Below are positions 43,223 through 51,781 of a DNA stretch of 64,000 nt, in pieces. Below the pieces are notes generated by a model. It was not told the origin of the DNA. It saw only the letters and a list, made by a program, of their open reading frames with translations, and made no database searches. Made by a program: the position numbers and the translations under genes. The stretch's first letter is position 1, and each line of letters starts with the position of its first letter. Source of the stretch: Christiangramia sabulilitoris (GTDB taxonomy: Bacteria > Bacteroidota > Bacteroidia > Flavobacteriales > Flavobacteriaceae); NCBI RefSeq assembly GCF_007050985.1, contig NZ_VHSF01000001.1, forward strand, positions 372,001-436,000, written 5' to 3'.

Positions 43223-44016
43223 TGAATTCTACAAATTCTCATACAGTAATAAAAACCAAAGATCTGAGCATTGGATACAGGAAAAAAAATCTTGTAGACC
43301 TGGTCGCTTTAGAGATCAATCTGGAAATCAAAAAGGGTGAGCTGGTTGCGGTATTAGGGATTAATGGAGCAGGAAAATCCACCTTACTTAAAACTTTAAG
43401 CGGAATAACCAAACCTATTAAAGGTGAGGTAGTTATAAAAGATAAAAAAATACAAAACACTGATCCTTCTGAGCTTGCCAGGAGCATAAGCCTGGTTTTG
43501 ACAGAACAAGCCTTATCCAGAAACCTTAGTGTGATTGAACTGGTTGCGTTAGGCAGACAACCTTACACAAACTGGATAGGCAGGTTAACCAACACAGATC
43601 TTAAAAAGATCATGTATGCTATACAATTAGTGAACATTGAGGATATAAGAGATAAAAAATGCCATGAGCTTAGTGACGGGCAATTTCAAAAGGTTTTAAT
43701 CGCCAGGGCACTTGCTCAGGACACTCCGCTAATCATTCTGGACGAACCTACCACTCACCTGGATCTGTTTCATAAAGCATATGTACTTAAATTACTTCAG
43801 AAACTTAGCAAAGACACTAATAAAGCCATATTGTTTGCTACTCATGAGATCAATCTTGCGCTTCAGTTATGTGATAAATTAATAATAATAAAGGATAAGA
43901 AGACCTTGTATGGAACACCAGCGGAACTTATAAAATCGGGTGCATTCAATAATTTATTCCCGGGAAATCTTATCCGGTTTGATAATGATTCAGCAAGTTT
44001 TAAAATAAAACAATAG
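43222..44016 (+). CDS. btuD: Cobalamin ABC transporter ATP-binding protein BtuD
   Basis: 264 residues from ATG 43222. Walker A is GINGAGKST (~47-55), signature motif LSDGQFQK (the usual Gly-Gly replaced by Asp-Gly), Walker B LIILDEPTTHLDL and switch His in FATHEIN. It energises BtuC. The LSDGQ variant occurs in FecE/BtuD-type ATPases and is not a defect. TGATG overlap with btuC. The next gene, rmuC, starts 67 bases on and looks separate. Confidence 0.92.
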   Translation: MNSTNSHTVIKTKDLSIGYRKKNLVDLVALEINLEIKKGELVAVLGINGAGKSTLLKTLSGITKPIKGEVVIKDKKIQNTDPSELARSISLVLTEQALSRNLSVIELVALGRQPYTNWIGRLTNTDLKKIMYAIQLVNIEDIRDKKCHELSDGQFQKVLIARALAQDTPLIILDEPTTHLDLFHKAYVLKLLQKLSKDTNKAILFATHEINLALQLCDKLIIIKDKKTLYGTPAELIKSGAFNNLFPGNLIRFDNDSASFKIKQ

Positions 44017-44082
44017 CTCATTTTACTAAATTCCACTTCTCTAAAATCTGCAATTAAGTATCTTTGAGTAAACCCCCAGCCT

Positions 44083-45522
44083 ATGAACGATTATCTATTG
44101 ATAACCTTAATTTCTCTTTTTACTCTTGGGTTGGGATTCTATTTCGGAAGGTTAATAGCAGGTCTTAAACTTAAAGCTGAAACCGGCAGACTGGAAGAAA
44201 AAAACATTCAACTTTTACTTCATATTGAAAATCTTAAAAAACAAACAGACAGTGATTTAGAAGAATATAAAACTCAAATTAATCAACTAAAAACTGAAGC
44301 TAGAAACGATATAGAAAAGTTAGAAATTTCCCGGGAGGATATCCGCAGGGAAAAAGAAAACCTGCGCCTGCAATTAACTAGAAAAATTTCAGAATTTAAT
44401 AACCTTGAAGAACGAAATCTGGAACAAAAAGCAGAGGTGGAAAAGCTTCAGGAAAAATTCTCTAAAGAATTCGAAAATCTTGCCAATAAGATCCTGGAAC
44501 AGAAATCTGAAAAATTCACTACCCTGAACAAGCAGAACATTGAAAATATTCTGGATCCCCTGAAAGAAAAGATCAAAAGTTTTGAGGAGAAAGTAAATTC
44601 AAATAATGAAAATTTCATTCAGCGACACAGTGAACTTGGAGAACAGCTTCGCAATTTGAATGAGCAAAATATCAAGATAAGCGAAGAGGCGAATAATCTA
44701 ACCAAAGCCCTGAAAGGTGAGAATAAAACCCAGGGTAACTGGGGCGAATTGATCCTGGAAAAGGTGCTGGAAAAATCGGGACTCGAGAAAAACCGGGAAT
44801 ATTTTATTCAGGAATCCCATGAGGACGAAGACGGTAATAGATTTTATCCAGATGTGGTGATACATTTACCAAATGACAAGCGCATGGTGATCGACTCTAA
44901 AGTATCACTGCTTGCCTACGATAAATATGTAAATGAAGAAGACAAAACACTTAAGGATAAATATCTGAAAGAGCATATAAAATCATTAAGTAATCATATC
45001 CATCAGTTAAGCAATAAGAAATATGAAGATCTGCATACAACCAAATCTCCTGATTTTGTACTGATGTTTATTCCAATTGAACCCGCACTTTACCTGGCTC
45101 AGAATGCCGATAATACTTTTTTCTTAACTGCCTTTCAAAAAAATATCCTTCTGGTGAGTCCTACCACCTTGCTTTCCACCCTAAGGACTATAGATACCAT
45201 ATGGAGTAACGAAAAGCAACAACAGAATGCATTAGCGATCGCAAAACATGCTTCCAGCCTGTATCATAAGTTTAAAATTCTCCTGGATGACCTCAAAACC
45301 GTTGGAGACAGGATTTCTTCTACTAAAACTGCCTATGATGGGGCTATGAAAAAGTTAACCGGGCAACAAAATCTCATCAAAGATATTGATAGATTAGAAG
45401 AGCTGGGCATTTCTCCCAAGCAGAAAATTAACAAGCTATGGCTGGAAAAAGCCAACCTCAATATTGATGAAGTTGGAGAAACCAAAAGCCCTACCTTAGA
45501 CCTGAACAATAAGAACTCATGA
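44083..45522 (+). CDS. rmuC: DNA recombination protein RmuC
   Basis: 479 residues. An N-terminal membrane anchor (DYLLITLISLFTLGLGFYFGRLI, 3-25), a coiled coil (~30-210; E/K/L/N-rich) and a RmuC nuclease-like domain (~215-430). The last holds GNWGELILEKVLEKSGLEKNREYFIQES, YPDVVIHLPNDKRMVIDSKVSLLAYDKY (PD-(D/E)xK-like Asp...DSK) and FVLMFIPIEPALYLA. It limits DNA inversions at short repeats in E. coli. It leads an operon of four overlapping genes; its stop overlaps the next start by 4 bases (ATGA). Confidence 0.95.
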   Translation: MNDYLLITLISLFTLGLGFYFGRLIAGLKLKAETGRLEEKNIQLLLHIENLKKQTDSDLEEYKTQINQLKTEARNDIEKLEISREDIRREKENLRLQLTRKISEFNNLEERNLEQKAEVEKLQEKFSKEFENLANKILEQKSEKFTTLNKQNIENILDPLKEKIKSFEEKVNSNNENFIQRHSELGEQLRNLNEQNIKISEEANNLTKALKGENKTQGNWGELILEKVLEKSGLEKNREYFIQESHEDEDGNRFYPDVVIHLPNDKRMVIDSKVSLLAYDKYVNEEDKTLKDKYLKEHIKSLSNHIHQLSNKKYEDLHTTKSPDFVLMFIPIEPALYLAQNADNTFFLTAFQKNILLVSPTTLLSTLRTIDTIWSNEKQQQNALAIAKHASSLYHKFKILLDDLKTVGDRISSTKTAYDGAMKKLTGQQNLIKDIDRLEELGISPKQKINKLWLEKANLNIDEVGETKSPTLDLNNKNS

Positions 45523-45884
45523 AAAAAACTTTAATTGCCATCCTATCCGGGATATTTGTGTTATGGCTGCTATATTTCGCCTTCGTCTATTTTGTGCCCT
45601 ATAGTGAGGGAACCAGAAGTGGTGAGTTAATAAAATTCAGCCACAAGGGAGTGATCATAAAAACCTGGGAGGGAGAAATAAGCCAGGGAATTAGCGGAGC
45701 CCAGATATTCGAATTTTCAGTACTGGATAGTAATGATGAGGTAATTGAAAAATTACAGGAATACGAAGGAAATTACGTCAAGCTCACCTACAAGGAACGC
45801 TTTGCAACCTTTTTCTTTTGGGGCGACACTAAATATTTTATCACCAATGTGGAAAAATCAGAAAGTCCGCATTTTAGAAAATAA
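45519..45884 (+). CDS. Small membrane-anchored conserved protein
   Basis: 121 residues: one membrane segment (TLIAILSGIFVLWLLYFAFVYFV, 4-26) then a beta-rich extracytoplasmic part with SEGTRSGELIKFSHKGVIIKTWEGEI (~29-54) and NYVKLTYKERFATFFFWGDTKYFI. The GTRSGEL-FSxKG-KTWEGE pattern recurs in Bacteroidota; automatic annotations sometimes call it 6-phosphogluconate dehydrogenase, which its size and sequence do not support. It is coupled by ATGA to rmuC and precedes the thioesterase by two bases. Function unknown. Confidence 0.8.
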   Translation: MKKTLIAILSGIFVLWLLYFAFVYFVPYSEGTRSGELIKFSHKGVIIKTWEGEISQGISGAQIFEFSVLDSNDEVIEKLQEYEGNYVKLTYKERFATFFFWGDTKYFITNVEKSESPHFRK

Positions 45885-45886
45885 TC

Positions 45887-46438
45887 ATGCAAAAGGATTT
45901 CAAGACCGTTAAAGATAGCCAGGTGGTTATTTCAGAATTAATGCTTCCCTCCCATTCTAATTTCAATGGTAAGATACATGGAGGGTATATTTTATCCCTG
46001 CTGGATCAAATAGCTTTTGCCTGTGCGTCCAAACATTCCGGTGCCTATTGCGTGACTGCCAGCGTAGATACTGTGGATTTTCTTAGACCTATAGAGATTG
46101 GTGAACTCGTGACCATGAAAGCCTCTGTGAATTATGTGGGCCATAGTTCAATGGTTATCGGCATTCGAGTGGAAGCTGAAAATATACAGACCGGTGATAA
46201 GAAACACTGCAATTCATCCTATTTTACTATGGTAGCGAAAGATGACCAAGGAAAATCTGTATCTGTACCCGGGCTTATCCTGAAAACCAACAACCAGGTG
46301 AGACGATTTGCCAAAAGCATTAAAAGGAAAAACATGAAAGTGAACCGGACTAAAGAATTCCAGGAAACCGATTTTTCTTCAGAAAAATATTTACACATTC
46401 TGGAAGATCATAAAGCAAAAATCGAATTTAATTCTTGA
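45887..46438 (+). CDS. Acyl-CoA thioesterase, hotdog fold
   Basis: 183 residues. The hotdog domain at ~10-130 contains SHSNFNGKIHGGYILSLLDQIAFACASKHSGAYCVTASVDTVDFLRPIEIGE (marker), with the catalytic Asp in LLDQIAF and NxxGxxHGG loop. It resembles the YciA/BFIT group hydrolysing acyl-CoA thioesters. The C-terminal ~50 residues are basic and helical. The stop overlaps the TTG of the next gene. Confidence 0.92.
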   Translation: MQKDFKTVKDSQVVISELMLPSHSNFNGKIHGGYILSLLDQIAFACASKHSGAYCVTASVDTVDFLRPIEIGELVTMKASVNYVGHSSMVIGIRVEAENIQTGDKKHCNSSYFTMVAKDDQGKSVSVPGLILKTNNQVRRFAKSIKRKNMKVNRTKEFQETDFSSEKYLHILEDHKAKIEFNS

Positions 46439-47385
46439 GGTCACACGGTTTTATATTCGCCATTTTTCTGGCTATAGGAGTTGCCTATTTTTTACCACAG
46501 GGAATAGGTATCTTCCCGTTAAGGACTATTACAGATATTGGTATAGGTCTTATATTCTTCTTTTATGGATTAAAACTATCGCCTGCAGAATTTAAAGCAG
46601 GACTGGTAAACTATAAGGTACACATAGTTATTCACTTAACCACCTTTATCATTTTTCCATTATTATGCCTGTTGTGCCTTCCTCTGTTTGAAGATGGAAT
46701 AAGATCTGAATTATGGATAGCACTTTTCTTCCTGGGCGCTTTACCTTCTACAGTTTCTTCATCTGTGGTAATGGTTGCACTGGCCAAAGGCAATCTACCA
46801 ACCGCTATCTTCAATGCAAGTCTTTCCGGGCTAATTGGAATCGTTGCCACCCCAGTCTGGATAGCATTCATCCTGGAAAGATCTACAGATTTTGATTTCC
46901 TGGTAGTATTTCAAAAATTATTTTTACAGATCATTATTCCGCTAACCCTGGGTTTATTTTTGCAAAGATCATTTGGACATCTGGCCAGGAAATACGGAAA
47001 ACAGTTAAGCCTGTTTGATAAAACGACCATTATCCTAATCATCTATTCCAGTTTCAGCGCTTCATTTACCTCAGAACTTATTGAAAATATAAAGATATCA
47101 GATCTGCTAAAGATGACCGGCATCGTACTAATTCTATTTCTGGTAGTATTTTTCGGACTTGCTTTAGTTTCAAAACTGATTGGCTTCAATACCGAAGATA
47201 AGATCGCCGCACAATTCTGCGGAACCAAAAAATCATTGGTACACGGATCTGTGATGGTTAAAGTACTTTTTGGTAATACTGCCGCCTCGGGCCTGCTTTT
47301 ATTACCAATAATGATATACCATTCACTACAGTTGATTCTGGTTGCCTGGGCAGCTGAAAGATATGCCAACAGAGAGATTGACTAG
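46435..47385 (+). CDS. Bile acid:sodium symporter family (SBF-like) transporter
   Basis: 316 residues with nine or ten hydrophobic segments. Features: RTITDIGIGLIFFFYGLKLSPAEFKAGL (~26-53), FLGALPSTVSSSVVMVALAKGNLPTAIFNASLSGLIG (~97-133; the core crossing region) and FCGTKKSLVHGSVMVKVLF (~262-280). It belongs to the SBF_like/YfeH group, whose substrates are organic anions and are not established in this phylum. The start is TTG 46435 inside the TTGA overlap with the thioesterase gene; the first ATG would remove several helices. Confidence 0.9.
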   Translation: MRSHGFIFAIFLAIGVAYFLPQGIGIFPLRTITDIGIGLIFFFYGLKLSPAEFKAGLVNYKVHIVIHLTTFIIFPLLCLLCLPLFEDGIRSELWIALFFLGALPSTVSSSVVMVALAKGNLPTAIFNASLSGLIGIVATPVWIAFILERSTDFDFLVVFQKLFLQIIIPLTLGLFLQRSFGHLARKYGKQLSLFDKTTIILIIYSSFSASFTSELIENIKISDLLKMTGIVLILFLVVFFGLALVSKLIGFNTEDKIAAQFCGTKKSLVHGSVMVKVLFGNTAASGLLLLPIMIYHSLQLILVAWAAERYANREID

Positions 47386-47397
47386 ACTCCGTTTAAT

Positions 47398-47796
47398 TTA
47401 AGGCCTTAAATAAAGGGCAATTTCGGCGAGATTAATGGTAAGCAGAATCCATCCTGCAACGAGCAAAAGTCCACCCAGAGGAGTTACCGGACCCAAAATC
47501 TTTATCTTTTTTCCCCTGGCTGAACTTAAAGTGAGGCCATAAATACTAAAGGAAAAAAGGATCATTCCAATCATAAAGAACCAGGCCATTATGTTCTGTA
47601 TACTGCTCGTAAAAGGAAAGGTGATACCAGATATAATCAATATAATTGCGTGGTACATTTGATACTTCACCCCCGTCTCAAAGCTTTTCAACTGCTCCTC
47701 GTTAAAATATTTCTTAAGTGCATGAGCTCCAAAAGCTCCGAATATTACAGAGAGGGCTCCAAAAATTCCACCTGCCACTAATACGACTTCTTTCAT
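47398..47796 (-). CDS. DUF423 small membrane protein
   Basis: 132 residues from ATG 47796, with four membrane segments. The opening GGIFGALSVIFGAFGAHALKKYF and the segment SFETGVKYQMYHAIILI are DUF423 signatures. The C terminus is GPVTPLGGLLLVAGWILLTI. Function unknown. An ATG at 47820 would add eight residues (TFFLFLN-) but lies inside the carB terminator stem, so 47796 is preferred. Confidence 0.88.
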   Translation of the reverse strand: MKEVVLVAGGIFGALSVIFGAFGAHALKKYFNEEQLKSFETGVKYQMYHAIILIISGITFPFTSSIQNIMAWFFMIGMILFSFSIYGLTLSSARGKKIKILGPVTPLGGLLLVAGWILLTINLAEIALYLRP

Positions 47797-47807
47797 ATTT
47801 AAAAATA

Positions 47808-47848
47808 AAAAAAAGGTCATTTCAGGATTAACAGAAATGACCTTTTTA
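47808..47848 (-). terminator. Intrinsic terminator after carB, just before DUF423
   Basis: AAAAAGGTCATTTC / GAAATGACCTTTTT stem with a ten-base loop, starting 15 bases after the carB stop. The T run on the minus strand ends about ten bases before the DUF423 start. Confidence 0.9.
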
Positions 47849-47862
47849 GAAATTATTCTATT

Positions 47863-50715
47863 TTATTTACTCAGATACATTTTTCTTCTCGAATACAGGT
47901 CGTAGAATTCATCATCCTTAAGGCTATCGATAAAAAGTATGCTTTCTCCAGTACTTTTCATTTCAGGCCCTAACTGTTTATTAACATTATAGAACTTATT
48001 GAAAGAAAAGACCGGTTGTTTGATCGCGTAACCCTCCAGGTGAGGTTTAAAATCAAAGTCCTTGACTTTCTTTTCGCCCAGCATGACTTTGGTCGCATAA
48101 TTCACATAAGGTTCCTTATATGCCTTCGCAATAAATGGTACTGTTCTGGACGCCCTTGGATTGGCCTCGATGATATAAACGTTATCATCCTTGATGGCGA
48201 ACTGAATATTTATAAGCCCCACTGTATTAAGTGCTAAAGCGATCTTTTTAGTATGATCCTTGATCTGTTGCATCACGAGGTCCCCAAGGTTAAAAGGAGG
48301 CAATAAAGCATGTGAATCTCCCGAGTGAATTCCGCAAGGTTCAATATGCTCCATAATCCCTATAATGTGAACATCTTCTCCATCACAGATCGCATCTGCT
48401 TCAGCTTCAATCGCACCATCCAGGTAATGATCCAGAAGCAGTTTATTATTTGGAATTTTCCTAAGAAGATCCACTACATGTGCTTCTAAATCATCTTTAT
48501 TAATCACAATCTTCATTCCCTGTCCTCCCAATACGTAAGAAGGTCTTACCAGGATTGGGAAATCAAGTTCAGCTGCCAGGGCGAGGGCTTCATCTGCATT
48601 CTCGGCTGTACCAAAATCAGGATAAGGAATATTATTCTCCTGAAGTAATTTTGAGAAACTTCCACGATCTTCTGCAAGATCCAGTGCCTTATAGCTTGTT
48701 CCCATGATCTTGATACCATACCTATCCAGCTTTTCAGCCAGTTTAAGAGCTGTTTGACCACCGAGCTGCACAATGACACCCTCTGGTTTTTCGTGCCTTA
48801 TAATATCATATATGTGCTCCCAGAATACAGGTTCAAAATATAATTTATCTGCAATATCAAAATCTGTCGAAACAGTCTCGGGATTACAGTTGATCATAAT
48901 TGTTTCATAACCGCATTCAGCCGCGGCAAGAACTCCATGCACACAACTATAATCAAACTCGATCCCCTGCCCAATCCTATTAGGACCAGAACCCAGAACT
49001 ATGATCTTTTTACGGTCTGAGACTTTACTTTCATTATCAACATAAATTTCTCCATCTTTAGATTTGATCTCTTCCTCGAAAGTTGAATAATAATATGGAG
49101 TTTCAGCCTTGAATTCTGCAGCACAGGTATCTACCAGTTTGTAAACCCGGTTAACCCCAAGTTCCTCACGTTTATTATACACCTGGCTTTCCAGACAATC
49201 TAGCATATGCGCGATCTGCCTGTCTGCAAATCCTTTTTGCTTGGCTTCCAGCAGCAAATCCTTAGGCAATGAATCTATATCATACTTACTTACCTCTGTT
49301 TCCAGGGCAAATAATTCTTCATACTGCTTCAGGAACCACATATCGATCTTTGTGATATCATGAATCCTGCTTAGCGGAATCCCTATCTGTATAGCGTCAT
49401 AGATTACAAATACCCTGTCCCAGCTGGGATAAGTAAGTTTTTCTATTATTTGCTCATAGTTTCTATAGCCTTTTCCATCGGCACCTAAACCATTTCGTTT
49501 GATTTCAAGTGACTGTGTGGCTTTATGTATCGCCTCCTGAAACGACCTTCCAATTCCCATAACCTCTCCAACAGACTTCATCTGTAGACCTAAGGTCCTG
49601 TCTGAACCTTCGAACTTGTCGAAATTCCATCGGGGGATTTTTACGATCACATAATCCAGCGAAGGTTCGAATAAAGCAGAAGTAGATTGGGTGATCTGGT
49701 TATCCAATTCGTCTAGGTTATAACCTAAGGCCAGTTTCGTTGCGATCTTTGCAATTGGATACCCCGTAGCTTTTGAAGCCAGGGCAGAAGACCTGGATAC
49801 ACGCGGATTTATCTCGATGGCGTAAACCTCTTCCTTTTCATCAGGACTAACCGCGAACTGGACATTACATCCACCTGCGAAATCCCCAATACTCCTCATC
49901 ATTTTAATCGCCTGGTCTCTCATTTTCTGAAAGGCCTGGTCGCTTAAGGTCATTGCAGGAGCTACAGTTATAGAGTCACCAGTATGGATCCCCATAGGAT
50001 CCATATTTTCTATGGTACAAATAATTACCACATTGTCATTACGGTCACGCAACAATTCCAGCTCATATTCTTTCCAGCCAAGTAAGGCTTTATCTATAAG
50101 CACTTCGTGAATTGGAGAAGCCTCCAAACCACGAGAAAGCATTTCATCAAAATCTTCGGCTTTATGCACAAAAGAAGCTCCACCTCCGCCAAGGGTGAAA
50201 GAAGCACGAATAACCAGAGGGAAACCGAATTCCTGAGCTACCTCTTTACCCTGAAGATAGGATGTAACAGTTTTTGCCGGAGCAACCGGAACACCTATAC
50301 GTCCCATTAACTGCTTAAACTGCTCTCTGTCTTCACAAATATTAATGGCGTCTATATCTACACCAATGAGTTTAATTCCAAAATCATCCCAAATTCCTTT
50401 TTCGTCTGCCTCAATACATAGGTTAAGAGCAGTTTGCCCTCCCATAGTTGGTAAAACAGCATCGATCTCCGGATGTTCTTTAAGAATTTCTATTAAAGAT
50501 TTAGTGGTAAGCGGTTTTAAGTAAACATGATCGGCCATGGAAGGATCGGTCATGATGGTTGCGGGATTGGAATTGATCAAAATGGTTTTAATCCCATCTT
50601 CCCTAAGGGAACGCAGGGATTGAGTACCAGAATAATCAAATTCACAGGCCTGCCCGATAACGATTGGTCCAGATCCTATAATTAAAACGCATTTAATGTC
50701 TTGGTTCTTCGGCAT
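47863..50715 (-). CDS. carB: Carbamoyl phosphate synthase large subunit, lacking the allosteric domain
   Basis: 950 residues with two homologous ATP-grasp halves (carboxyphosphate ~1-400; carbamoyl phosphate ~550-930). Each starts with VLIIGSGPIVIGQACEFDYSG / IVLGSGPNRIGQGIEFDYS, and the oligomerisation domain lies between. It makes carbamoyl phosphate for pyrimidines and arginine with CarA, which is not in the window. The protein ends at GPEMKSTGESILFIDSLKDDEFYDLYSRRKMYLSK (marker), where E. coli CarB continues for ~120 residues with the MGS-like domain that binds UMP and ornithine. The stop is followed at once by a terminator, so this is a clean domain loss. Confidence 0.96.
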   Translation of the reverse strand: MPKNQDIKCVLIIGSGPIVIGQACEFDYSGTQSLRSLREDGIKTILINSNPATIMTDPSMADHVYLKPLTTKSLIEILKEHPEIDAVLPTMGGQTALNLCIEADEKGIWDDFGIKLIGVDIDAINICEDREQFKQLMGRIGVPVAPAKTVTSYLQGKEVAQEFGFPLVIRASFTLGGGGASFVHKAEDFDEMLSRGLEASPIHEVLIDKALLGWKEYELELLRDRNDNVVIICTIENMDPMGIHTGDSITVAPAMTLSDQAFQKMRDQAIKMMRSIGDFAGGCNVQFAVSPDEKEEVYAIEINPRVSRSSALASKATGYPIAKIATKLALGYNLDELDNQITQSTSALFEPSLDYVIVKIPRWNFDKFEGSDRTLGLQMKSVGEVMGIGRSFQEAIHKATQSLEIKRNGLGADGKGYRNYEQIIEKLTYPSWDRVFVIYDAIQIGIPLSRIHDITKIDMWFLKQYEELFALETEVSKYDIDSLPKDLLLEAKQKGFADRQIAHMLDCLESQVYNKREELGVNRVYKLVDTCAAEFKAETPYYYSTFEEEIKSKDGEIYVDNESKVSDRKKIIVLGSGPNRIGQGIEFDYSCVHGVLAAAECGYETIMINCNPETVSTDFDIADKLYFEPVFWEHIYDIIRHEKPEGVIVQLGGQTALKLAEKLDRYGIKIMGTSYKALDLAEDRGSFSKLLQENNIPYPDFGTAENADEALALAAELDFPILVRPSYVLGGQGMKIVINKDDLEAHVVDLLRKIPNNKLLLDHYLDGAIEAEADAICDGEDVHIIGIMEHIEPCGIHSGDSHALLPPFNLGDLVMQQIKDHTKKIALALNTVGLINIQFAIKDDNVYIIEANPRASRTVPFIAKAYKEPYVNYATKVMLGEKKVKDFDFKPHLEGYAIKQPVFSFNKFYNVNKQLGPEMKSTGESILFIDSLKDDEFYDLYSRRKMYLSK

Positions 50716-50775
50716 AATGTTGTGTTGTGTTTGCGTTAGTTGAGTTGGGTCTAAAATAAGAAGCGTCTGGGTATA

Positions 50776-50808
50776 AAAAAAGGCGTTACTTAAAAAGTAA
50801 CACCTTTA
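50776..50808 (-). terminator. Intrinsic terminator between rpmH and carB
   Basis: On the minus strand AAAGGTGTTACTT / AAGTAACGCCTTT with a T run, 22 bases after rpmH and ~60 before carB. The stem has one mismatch. Confidence 0.82.
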
Positions 50809-50830
50809 TTATTTCGAACACCTTGATTCA

Positions 50831-50989
50831 TTAGTGTTTGTGTCTGTTTTCAGAAGATACAGATAATTTCTTTCTACCTTTAGCTCTTCTACGAGCAAGG
50901 ACTTTTCTTCCGTTTGCACTGGCCATACGCTCCCTGAATCCGTGCTTGTTTTTTCTTTTCCTTTTAGATGGTTGAAACGTTCTTTTCAT
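50831..50989 (-). CDS. rpmH: 50S ribosomal protein L34
   Basis: A 52-residue gene with the whole-family signature [18 protein letters not shown] at the start, then [24 protein letters not shown], then the tail [10 protein letters not shown]. It binds domain III of 23S rRNA. The start at 50989 lies about 50 bases after a perfect promoter. It precedes carB with a terminator between, rather than the dnaA/rnpA arrangement of many bacteria. Confidence 0.97.
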
Positions 50990-51045
50990 TGTGAATATCT
51001 TTTATCTTCTGTAAAATTCGTTTTGTCTGTCTTTAAAACTGCGTG

Positions 51046-51076
51046 CAAATATACAAAGCTTTTTAAGTACTGCAAA
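51046..51076 (-). promoter_or_regulatory. Promoter of rpmH
   Basis: On the minus strand TTTG (51073-51076), a 19-base spacer and TATATTTG (51046-51053): identical in both elements to the tRNA-Met promoter. Confidence 0.88.
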
Positions 51077-51141
51077 TACTAAATTAAAATAATTTTTAAT
51101 TGTTTTTATTACCTTTGCCGCCTGGAAAATCAAGATAAAGT

Positions 51142-51657
51142 ATGTTCAATAAGAATATCAAGTTAGTTTTAGCAGGTTTAATTATTGCTGCAGCCGTCTG
51201 GCAATTCATCGAAGGTAAGATAGGAAACGGCATCGCCCTTATCCTATTATCTGGAATCTTTATATTCCTTTACTTTAAAAATGAGATGATCTTACTGGCC
51301 TTTTTAAGGCTAAGGAAGCAGGATTTTCCGGGTGCAAAAAAATGGCTGGACAAAATCAAAGACCCTGAAAAAGCTTTAATACAAAAGCAACAGGGCTATT
51401 ATTGGTACCTACATGGGCTTATGGTCTCTCAAACCAATATTACCCAGGCTGAAAAATTCTTTAAAAGAGCACTTAAACTAGGATTATCCATGGATCATGA
51501 TCTTGCCATGGCAAAATTAAACCTTGCCGGGATCGCCATGACCAAAAGAAGAAAACGTGAAGCGACTACCCTTTTAAATGAGGCCAAGAAACTTGATAAG
51601 CACGGGATGATGAACGACCAGATTAAAATGATGAAGGAACAGATGAAAAAGATTTAA
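51142..51657 (+). CDS. Membrane-anchored TPR-like protein
   Basis: 171 residues. Two N-terminal hydrophobic segments (KLVLAGLIIAAAVWQFIEG and GIALILLSGIFIFLYF, ~6-46) precede a helical repeat region (~50-165). The latter carries TPR-like units (YYWYLHGLMVSQTNITQAEKFFKRALKLG and AMAKLNLAGIAMTKRRKREATTLLNEAKKLDK). Probably a small inner-membrane scaffold. A TACCTTTG element at 51110-51117 lies 25 bases upstream of the ATG. Function unknown. Confidence 0.8.
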   Translation: MFNKNIKLVLAGLIIAAAVWQFIEGKIGNGIALILLSGIFIFLYFKNEMILLAFLRLRKQDFPGAKKWLDKIKDPEKALIQKQQGYYWYLHGLMVSQTNITQAEKFFKRALKLGLSMDHDLAMAKLNLAGIAMTKRRKREATTLLNEAKKLDKHGMMNDQIKMMKEQMKKI

Positions 51658-51781
51658 GTCTCACTTTATTAACATTTTAAGAACAATTTCTGTTTCAACT
51701 AATTTATAGGTACTTCAACGATATTTTTTTTCTGTAAGAAACGGCTGACCTACTTTAGCTTAAACCAGCCCCACTGATTAC

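Noticed and set aside
47863-48000. carB as a truncated pseudogene
   Set aside because: The reading frame ends in conserved family sequence, is followed by a proper terminator, and no remnant of the missing domain is present downstream in any frame.
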